This document shows, in pieces, positions 58,431 to 64,000 of a DNA stretch of 64,000 nt. The position numbers were made by a program, and so were the translations under genes. The notes under the pieces are model-generated. The model did not search any database and was not told where the DNA came from. It worked only from the letters and a program-made list of their open reading frames with translations. Source of the DNA: an uncultured Pluralibacter sp. (GTDB taxonomy: Bacteria > Pseudomonadota > Gammaproteobacteria > Enterobacterales > Enterobacteriaceae); the NCBI RefSeq assembly GCF_913775985.1, contig NZ_CAJYMB010000147.1, forward strand, positions 248,001 to 312,000. Reading direction: 5' to 3'. Each line of letters begins with the position of its first letter. The stretch's first letter is position 1.

Positions 58431-59498
58431 ATGATGACGCCTGAACAGAAGTTCGCCCGCTGGGTGCGGGTTAGTATTGCCATTTTCCTGCTGATGTTCG
58501 GCTGGTTTATCGTCGCTGATATCTGGATCCCGCTTACGCCGGATGCCACGGTGATGCGTAGCGTAACGCCAGTCTCATCGCGGGTTTCGGGCTATGTCTC
58601 TCACGTTTACGTGCACAATAACAGCACGGTCAAGAAAGGCGATCTGCTCTATGAGCTGGATCCGACGCCGTTTATTAATCGGGTGGATGCCGCGAAAATC
58701 GCCCTCGAACAGGCTCGCCTCAGCAACCAGCAACTGGACGCGCAGATTGCCGCCCAGCAGGCCAATCTGCGGACGGCTGAAATCAGTTCCAGCAACGATC
58801 GCCGCACCTTTAACCGCTACCAGAGCCTGGGCAAAACCCAGTACGTGTCGCAGCAGGATCTGGACCGGGTGCGTACCGCCTGGCAGAGCAGCGAGCAGTC
58901 CATCAGCCAGCTGCAGTCGACGATCCGCAACCTGCAGATCCAGCGCGGCGAGCGCGATGAAGGCCGCAACGTGACGATCCAGAAGTATCAGAACGCGCTG
59001 GAGCAGGCGCAGCTCGATCTCGGCTGGACGCAGATCCGCGCGGAGACCGACGGCACCGTCAGCAACCTGCAGCTCAATGCCGGTATCTACGCCTCCGCCG
59101 GTACCGCAGTGCTGGCGCTGGTGAGCGAGCGTGATGATATCGTGGCCGACTTCCGCGAGAAGAGCCTGCGCCACACCCGGCCGGGCACCGAAGCGGCGGT
59201 AGTGTTTGACGCCCTGCCGGGCAAGGTCTTTCCCGCCCGCGTCGCCAGCCGCGACGCCGGTGTGCTGGCTGGTCAGGAAGCAGTTAACGGCCAGCTGTCG
59301 CAGCCGGAAACCTCCAACCGCTGGGTGCGCGACGCCCAGCGCATGCGCATTCACGTGATCCTCGACGAGCCGCTGGACATACAGCTGCCCACCGGCGCGC
59401 GCGCCACGGTGCAGCTCTACAACCGCGAAGGGCCGCTGGCCAGCTTCTGCGCCGGGCTGCAAATCCACCTGATTAGCCTGTTCCACTATGTCTACTAA
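58431..59498 (+). CDS. HlyD-family membrane fusion protein
   Basis: A 355-residue periplasmic adaptor. A single N-terminal membrane anchor (about 12-32) is followed by a biotinyl-lipoyl half (VSSRVSGYVSHVYVHNNSTVKKGD), a long coiled-coil hairpin (about 80-185) and the second lipoyl half and beta-barrel. It resembles AaeA and EmrA. It would link an inner-membrane pump to an outer-membrane channel, which is not encoded here (TolC is the likely partner). It overlaps the next gene by 11 nt. Confidence 0.92.
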   Translation: MMTPEQKFARWVRVSIAIFLLMFGWFIVADIWIPLTPDATVMRSVTPVSSRVSGYVSHVYVHNNSTVKKGDLLYELDPTPFINRVDAAKIALEQARLSNQQLDAQIAAQQANLRTAEISSSNDRRTFNRYQSLGKTQYVSQQDLDRVRTAWQSSEQSISQLQSTIRNLQIQRGERDEGRNVTIQKYQNALEQAQLDLGWTQIRAETDGTVSNLQLNAGIYASAGTAVLALVSERDDIVADFREKSLRHTRPGTEAAVVFDALPGKVFPARVASRDAGVLAGQEAVNGQLSQPETSNRWVRDAQRMRIHVILDEPLDIQLPTGARATVQLYNREGPLASFCAGLQIHLISLFHYVY

Positions 59499-60588
59499 GC
59501 GTATGGGGTCGATCAACACGCTGGCGCGGGTATTTACGCCCCACGACAATATCGTTTTTTCGGCCAACGACTTTCGCCAGACGATACGCATCTCGCTGGC
59601 CGGCACCATCGCGCTGAGTATCTCGACATTTTATAACGTGCAGTACGGCGTTTTTTACGTCGTCTATCCGGTGATGCTGCTGTCGCTGGTGCCGGTGTTC
59701 AACGCCCACGTCGCCCGCCAGTTTATTGCCAGCGCGGCGGTGAACTGCGTTGAAATGATCGTTATTGCCGGCTATCTGTCGCGCTGGCCGGTGATTATGA
59801 CCATGGCGGTATTCGTTCTGTACGCAACGCGCTTTCGCTTTATGAGCAAGGGCCCGCTATTTTTATTTGGCTCAATGGGCGTGGTGTGCCAGAGCACGAT
59901 GCTCAATTTCATGAGCTACCCGACCAACAGCTGGCACACGCTGCTGTTTTCCAATATGGAGGCCTGCGTGCTGGCGGTGGCGCTCAGCGCGCTGCTGCAT
60001 TACCTGATACCGGACGCCGAGCCGCGCCAGCCGCCGCCGCGTATTGAAAAAAACGCGGCGCGCATTCGCCACGAATATCTGCTTGCCGGCTCGGTGGCGA
60101 CCCTCAACTTCGTGGTCTTTCAGATGTGTGATTTGAGCGACTCGCTGTCGGCGCAGATGGCCAGCATTCTGGTGCTGTTCCCGATGAGCTATCGCGGATC
60201 GGTGCTCAGCTCCCTGTGGCGCGTGGTGGGCGTAGGGCTATCGTGCCTGTACATCCTGGTGGTGCAGATAATCCTCTACGATCACAGCCGGCATATGGTG
60301 CTGATGATGCCGCTTATTGGCCTGGGGCTGGCGTTCAGCGCCCGGCTGCACGTCATGGAGAAAGTGGGCGCCGGCGTGGGCTTTGCCAGCATCACCACTA
60401 TCGGCATTATGTTTGGCCAGAATATGCACCCCGAGCAGGACCTGGTGTTCAGCGATCTCTACCGCATCAGCTCCGTGACTATTTCGCTGCTGATCACCCT
60501 GACGGTGGTATTTCTGGTACACAAGATCCTTAACCTGTTTGAGCCGACGCGGTTTGTCGTGACCGATCCGGCGCAGGGTGGGAAATAG
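59488..60588 (+). CDS. DUF2955 (FUSC-like) inner-membrane efflux protein
   Basis: A 366-residue membrane protein with two sets of hydrophobic helices (about 35-165 and 195-350) separated by a soluble segment with RQPPPRIEKNAARIRHEY. It belongs to DUF2955, a relative of the FUSC/AaeB aromatic-acid exporters but shorter. With the HlyD partner it should form an efflux pump. Its start lies 11 nt inside the HlyD gene, implying coupled translation. Confidence 0.88.
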   Translation: MSTKRMGSINTLARVFTPHDNIVFSANDFRQTIRISLAGTIALSISTFYNVQYGVFYVVYPVMLLSLVPVFNAHVARQFIASAAVNCVEMIVIAGYLSRWPVIMTMAVFVLYATRFRFMSKGPLFLFGSMGVVCQSTMLNFMSYPTNSWHTLLFSNMEACVLAVALSALLHYLIPDAEPRQPPPRIEKNAARIRHEYLLAGSVATLNFVVFQMCDLSDSLSAQMASILVLFPMSYRGSVLSSLWRVVGVGLSCLYILVVQIILYDHSRHMVLMMPLIGLGLAFSARLHVMEKVGAGVGFASITTIGIMFGQNMHPEQDLVFSDLYRISSVTISLLITLTVVFLVHKILNLFEPTRFVVTDPAQGGK

Positions 60589-60900
60589 GCCCCGACCAGG
60601 CCGGTGTTGCCCGCTGCCGTGATGTTAATTACTGACATCGCGGCAGCGTCAAAAGCATAAAACCGCTAAACAAACAGATACCTCCGTGAATGCTGTCGTT
60701 TAAGTATTACACCTATCTATGTCTTCATTGTTCGAGACAGGCCGCCGGAAGCCAGGCCGGGCGCGGAAATTTATGCGCTGAGAATTGACTGTTATGGAAT
60801 AACATTCTACGTTTTTGAACAACTCTCTCAAATTATTTCAGTCTCATTTTTCATCTGGTCGGACTACTATTCCCACGTCACTGAATTTGCGGAATATACG
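60589..60900. other. Gap before the exported ABM gene
   Basis: 312 bp with the hairpin above and otherwise no gene recognised; the right third is AT-rich and is probably the promoter of the next gene. Confidence 0.5.
60613..60647 (+). terminator. Hairpin after the efflux operon
   Basis: GCTGCCGTGATGT pairs with ACATCGCGGCAGC over 13 bp with one G-T pair and a 9-nt loop. No T tract follows on the plus strand, so it may be an incomplete or Rho-assisted terminator. Confidence 0.55.
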
Positions 60901-61269
60901 ATGAACATATTGAAACGCTGTGCCTTTGCCGCCGCTATTTCCCTCGCCGCTTTTTCCGCGTGGAGTGCCGGGACACCGAATCCGGTAATTGAAGTCGTGA
61001 CCCTTAAAATTAAACCCGGGATCTCCGATGCCGAGTTTCAGAAAATTGACCACGCTGTTGAAGAGCAGCACGTCTCCCGGCAGCCGGGATTTATCTCCAG
61101 AGAATCAGCGGCCGGGAAAGCCGGAAGTTGGCTGGTGATTGTGCACTGGAAAAGCATAGCGGATGCGCAGGCGTCGATGAACAGCTTTGAAAGCGTGCCC
61201 GCAGCGAAGACGTTCATGGACAGTATTGTGCCCGGATCGATGACCATGACACGCTACCAGAAACCCTGA
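60901..61269 (+). CDS. Exported ABM-domain (antibiotic biosynthesis monooxygenase-like) protein
   Basis: A 122-residue precursor with a signal peptide (1-22, FAAAISLAAFSAWSA) and a single dimeric alpha-beta barrel of the ABM type (EVVTLKIKPGISDAEFQ, then GFISRESA and WLVIVHWKSIADAQASM). Most ABM proteins are cytoplasmic; the signal peptide places this one in the periplasm. The function is unknown. GGAATATACG precedes the ATG. Confidence 0.8.
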   Translation: MNILKRCAFAAAISLAAFSAWSAGTPNPVIEVVTLKIKPGISDAEFQKIDHAVEEQHVSRQPGFISRESAAGKAGSWLVIVHWKSIADAQASMNSFESVPAAKTFMDSIVPGSMTMTRYQKP

Positions 61270-61316
61270 AGTAATGCAGTTGCTGTAAATCCTGAAGCTA
61301 TGCAGTAGTTATAAGT
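61265..61316 (+). repeat. Imperfect 26-nt tandem duplication over the ABM gene stop codon
   Basis: Two adjacent 26-nt units (61265-61290, 61291-61316) share CCTGAAG and ATGCAGT and differ at about eight positions. The first unit contains the stop codon at 61267-61269. Confidence 0.5.
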
Positions 61317-61361
61317 AGATAATAATTCACCTGTTATATTTTGATGTGCCACCACCAGGGA

Positions 61362-61389
61362 CCGGCGGCAGTCGTCAGACTGCCGCCGG
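61362..61389. terminator. Strong hairpin between the convergent ABM and DUF2164 genes
   Basis: CCGGCGGCAGTC and GACTGCCGCCGG form a perfect 12-bp stem with a 4-nt loop. Neither side has a T tract, but its place between convergent genes fits a bidirectional stop or mRNA end. Confidence 0.6.
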
Positions 61390-61395
61390 ACTCCT

Positions 61396-61635
61396 TTAGT
61401 AAATCTTCCTTAAATCCATCTCTTCCTGAATACGGTCGCTGTACGCCAGATGCGTGCGGATCGCCTCATCAATACCGGCGTTAAAAAATACCGGGCCGAG
61501 CTGCGCGATAATAAAATCAATAAAGAACTCCGCGTCAAACTGCCCCAGTTCAATATCAAAGTTTGCCTCGCAGTAGGTTTCCAGCCTGCGGCGCAGCAGC
61601 TCGCGCTGTTCCTGCGTCAGGGTAATCTCTTGCAT
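61396..61635 (-). CDS. DUF2164 family small protein
   Basis: A 79-residue protein of the DUF2164 type, starting MQEITLTQEQRELLRRRLETY and rich in acidic helices (FDIELGQFDAEFFIDFIIAQLG). It is presumably cytoplasmic and of unknown function. The ATG at 61635 follows AAGGAG; the frame runs further upstream into yjiN without homology. It lies 13 nt downstream of yjiN and is likely co-transcribed. Confidence 0.85.
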   Translation of the reverse strand: MQEITLTQEQRELLRRRLETYCEANFDIELGQFDAEFFIDFIIAQLGPVFFNAGIDEAIRTHLAYSDRIQEEMDLRKIY

Positions 61636-61648
61636 GGTTTCTCCTTGT

Positions 61649-62926
61649 TTACTGCGCCCAGCCCAGCAGGGCGGGAAGCTGCGACAGCAGCCACAATACC
61701 AGCCCGATGCTGCCGCCCACCAGCGTGCCGTTAATGCGGATGAACTGCAGATCTTTACCGATATTGAGCTCAATTTGCCGCGACATATCTCTGGCGTCCC
61801 AGCTCTTTACCGTGTCGCTGATGTGGCGGGTAAGGAAGGTGGCAAAGTCTGGCGCCGCGCGGCGGGCGGCCTGCTCCAGGTGCTCGTTCAGCGAGTTGCG
61901 CAGCGCCTCATCAGCCATCAGCGTTTCGCCAAGCCATAGCCCGGCGTCGCTGATGTGCTGCGCGATGCGCGAGTCAGGGCTTGCCATATCCGCTTTGAGC
62001 CAGCCGCGCAAATCTGACCACATCTGCCCGAGGTAGCCGTTAAACGCTTCGTCGTCTTTAAGCCAGCGCTTAATGCCTTCGGCCCGCACGGCCATCTCCG
62101 GATCGGTTTTCAGGTTATTAATAAGCCGCTGCACCGCCCGGTCAAAGCCCTGGCGCAGCTGGTGGCCGCTGTCGCGGCTGACGTCATCCAGCAGGGTATT
62201 GACCGCATCAGCCACCAGTTCGGCGCTGTGCTCTCCGAGCCAGGCTTTCGGCAGTACTTTTGCCTTCAGCGGATGCTCTTTCTCCAGCCAGTGAATAATC
62301 TGCCGGCTGATGAATGCCCGGCTGCTCTCCTTATTCAACAGGGCGATAAGCTGTTCGATAGCGGCGTCCAGCAGACGCTGGTGGCGCTGGTTTTTGGTCA
62401 TGCTGTCGAGGATCAGCGCGCTGGTGCCGGTCAGATCGACCTTATCCAGCGCTTTATGTACCGCGCGCTTAAGCAGCCCCTGGATGCGCGCGTCGTCGGT
62501 AAAGGCCAGAAAGCCGCCCATCAGCTGCAGCAGATACTGGCCGACGCGCCGCGAGTTGTCCGGCTGGCTGAGCCAGCGGCCTATTAACAGAGCAGGTTCG
62601 TATTTCTGAATCAGCCCAATCAGCGACTGGGTATCGAGAAACTTTTCCTGCACGAACTGCGCGAGATTGTCGCCGATCCGGTCTTTATTGCGCGGGATGA
62701 TCGCCGTATGACGGGCGATAAAGGGCAGCGGCACCCGGCGAAACAGTGCCACTACCGCAAACCAGTCCGCCAGCGCGCCGACCATCGCGGCTTCGGAAAT
62801 CGCCTTTAGCGCGCTGACCCAGCGCGCGGGTGGCAGAAACAGAGTGGTAATAAATACCGCGGCCGCCGCCAGCAGCAGAGAGAGCGCCAGCAGCTTGGCC
62901 CGCTTGAGTTCAGCTAATTTATTCAT
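61649..62926 (-). CDS. yjiN: YjiN, DUF445 inner-membrane protein
   Basis: A 426-residue DUF445 protein matching E. coli YjiN. Hydrophobic helices lie at both ends (about 11-33, with the following [27 protein letters not shown], and near 405-422), with a long helical soluble middle. The function is unknown. The ATG at 62926 is chosen to agree with E. coli; the upstream frame of 46 codons lacks homology. Confidence 0.93.
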   Translation of the reverse strand: MNKLAELKRAKLLALSLLLAAAAVFITTLFLPPARWVSALKAISEAAMVGALADWFAVVALFRRVPLPFIARHTAIIPRNKDRIGDNLAQFVQEKFLDTQSLIGLIQKYEPALLIGRWLSQPDNSRRVGQYLLQLMGGFLAFTDDARIQGLLKRAVHKALDKVDLTGTSALILDSMTKNQRHQRLLDAAIEQLIALLNKESSRAFISRQIIHWLEKEHPLKAKVLPKAWLGEHSAELVADAVNTLLDDVSRDSGHQLRQGFDRAVQRLINNLKTDPEMAVRAEGIKRWLKDDEAFNGYLGQMWSDLRGWLKADMASPDSRIAQHISDAGLWLGETLMADEALRNSLNEHLEQAARRAAPDFATFLTRHISDTVKSWDARDMSRQIELNIGKDLQFIRINGTLVGGSIGLVLWLLSQLPALLGWAQ

Positions 62927-63295
62927 CTGACTAGCATAGAGCGGGAAGGGGCGGGAGTGCAAAGGCGAAGGATGATTTTCAGCGCGGGTTACCTTGATTC
63001 CAGAGAGGTCTCTGGATTGAGAATGATAAAATAATGACCGCTGGTATCTGCTTATCTGCAGCACTAAAGCCTGCTCTTATTACGAGGTGAAATTCCTGCC
63101 GCCTACCGGCGATAACGGCGCGCTTAAGGGGCGATTTCCGGCCATTTGTGGGATCATCTGGGCGACGGAAAATGTGAATGGCGGGCTTAAATAATGACGC
63201 CGCGTTAAAACGGTTTAAGACGGCGGACGTATCTGTAAAGAGAAACAGCGCATCCAGCATTTTGCTTGTGGATGGCGCGGTATCATTCGATGGGG
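62927..63295. other. Gap between yjiN and the DUF943 gene
   Basis: 369 bp. A 93-codon minus-strand reading frame (62979-63260) is present but has no recognisable homology, start signal or composition of a gene. Base composition falls toward the right end, marking the start of the AT-rich edge segment. Confidence 0.5.
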
Positions 63296-63730
63296 TTACT
63301 TTTCATCGATTTTATTGTCGCCAATACTGATGATTATGCCGCCGCGGCGATTATTTTCGACGCGCATAAGGAGTTCTTTATCGATGCATTTATCTTTATC
63401 AAAACACATCATATCTTGGGTGTCAGCGTTAAAGATCCTCACGTCCCCTTTAGGCAGTTTCTTAAATCCATTACCATAGTTCCAGATGTCTACGTACCAG
63501 TCTCCGTTACTGGCCATAACAGGGATATTAAATTTATTTTTCAGCTTCTCCCGGTTGTTCTTCCACCAGGCAATTTTCCCATGCTGCGTTAGAGGAAAGT
63601 GTTTAATAATGATGTTATTAAAATTCAGTTCTTTACTTACAAATATGATTTCTGGTTTTCTAATTATATTTATATAGCTAATAGTTGATAGTATAATCAA
63701 TATGAATATCCATGAAGTATATTTACGCAT
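63296..63730 (-). CDS. DUF943 family protein
   Basis: A 144-residue enterobacterial DUF943 protein. An N-terminal hydrophobic segment (residues 7-23) is a membrane anchor or signal, followed by the family core: HFPLTQHGKIAWWKNNREKL, GDWYVDIWNYGNGF and NADTQDMMCFDKDKCIDKE. It is of unknown function. It is AT-rich compared with yjiN. Its start overlaps the stop of the DUF3289 gene by 8 nt, so the two are co-expressed. DUF943 genes often occur in tandem sets with DUF3289. Confidence 0.87.
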   Translation of the reverse strand: MRKYTSWIFILIILSTISYINIIRKPEIIFVSKELNFNNIIIKHFPLTQHGKIAWWKNNREKLKNKFNIPVMASNGDWYVDIWNYGNGFKKLPKGDVRIFNADTQDMMCFDKDKCIDKELLMRVENNRRGGIIISIGDNKIDEK

Positions 63731-64000
63731 TTCTTTTTCCTTTTATTTTTATATATGTTTCAATGTTAGTAAAGAAAGGCTTAAAGCCATAGTTCTGCGA
63801 TCTTTGTAAAACAAACCAAGTTTTGAAAAAATAAAATTGTTGAAATTTCCAATCCTTAATATCATTTTGGTCTAGACCAAAATGATCCTGGGCTTTATAT
63901 CGAATCAGACATCTATATTCACTTTGATTAATATCAATTTCATCTATGGTAATCTCCATACTATACATATCATGTACAGCAAGACCTAATCCATTGAAAT
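63723..64000 (-). CDS. DUF3289 family protein (5' end beyond window)
   Basis: The frame is open to the window edge: upstream of the ATG at 63968 it continues in frame as FNGLGLAVHDMYSMEI, a stretch typical of DUF3289, so the true start lies outside. The C-terminus YKAQDHFGLDQNDI...WFVLQRSQNYGFKPFFTN is characteristic of this family. It is of unknown function. It is AT-rich and paired with DUF943. Confidence 0.85.
   Translation of the reverse strand, partial: FNGLGLAVHDMYSMEITIDEIDINQSEYRCLIRYKAQDHFGLDQNDIKDWKFQQFYFFKTWFVLQRSQNYGFKPFFTNIETYIKIKGKRNA

Noticed and set aside
62979..63260. 93-codon minus-strand frame
   Set aside because: No family resemblance, no ribosome site and unusual residue composition; it may be chance or a decayed remnant.

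Overview
The window is chromosomal DNA from a GC-rich member of the Enterobacteriaceae, close to Klebsiella, Enterobacter and relatives. The evidence is near-identity to Escherichia coli core proteins (DarP, PmbA, NrdD/NrdG, TreRBC, MgtA, RidA, PyrBI, FadH, PatA, YjiR, YjiN), in an order largely like the E. coli 96-99 min region, plus a budABC acetoin/2,3-butanediol operon with its LysR regulator, which is typical of Klebsiella/Enterobacter and absent from E. coli. The genus cannot be fixed from the sequence alone. No rRNA, tRNA, CRISPR array or insertion sequence was recognised.

Layout. 1-3.9 kb: an exported DUF4432 protein cut by the window edge, darP, pmbA (tldE) and cybC. 4-8.7 kb: a minus-strand catabolic unit with a FucU/RbsD-like mutarotase, a LacI regulator, a fused TRAP permease and a TRAP binding protein. 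9.2-17.8 kb: a ten-gene plus-strand block with a stand-alone PRD protein, four proteins of unknown function (SFCGS, DUF4312, DUF4311, DUF4310), an amidohydrolase, a DgaE-like PLP lyase, a DgaF-like aldolase, a periplasmic lactonase and an HTH-PRD-EIIB-EIIA regulator. 17.9-20.5 kb: nrdG-nrdD, whose upstream region carries NrdR, FNR and DnaA motifs. 20.8-25.1 kb: budR and the divergent budABC. 25.4-27.1 kb: a strongly AT-rich foreign gene for an AIPR-family, probably anti-phage, protein. 27.3-32.4 kb: a metallo-beta-lactamase-fold protein and treC-treB-treR. 32.7-38.1 kb: mgtL-mgtA and a GH20 hexosaminidase. 38.1-41.2 kb: a TacAT-type toxin-antitoxin pair, ridA, pyrI, pyrB and the pyrL attenuator.

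41.3-47.6 kb: fadH, a DapA-like lyase, patA, yqjI and yqjH, genes found near 69 min in E. coli, so this is a rearrangement relative to that genome. 48.1-55.9 kb: a YcaC-like hydrolase behind a near-perfect LexA box, an MFS transporter, then an AraC regulator divergent from a DUF2264/LacY-type transporter/GH88 operon that looks like uptake and cleavage of unsaturated uronyl oligosaccharides. 56-61.6 kb: yjiS, yjiR, a MarR-HlyD-DUF2955 efflux operon, an exported ABM-domain protein and a DUF2164 protein. 61.6-64 kb: yjiN and an AT-rich DUF943/DUF3289 pair running off the end.

The best candidate for an undescribed system is the 9.2-17.8 kb block. Two small soluble and two polytopic proteins of unknown function sit where a PTS permease sits in the known D-glucosaminate operon, joined to the lyase and aldolase of that pathway, a hydrolase and a PTS-sensing regulator. 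Second-rank candidates are the lone AIPR gene and the LexA-boxed YcaC-like hydrolase.
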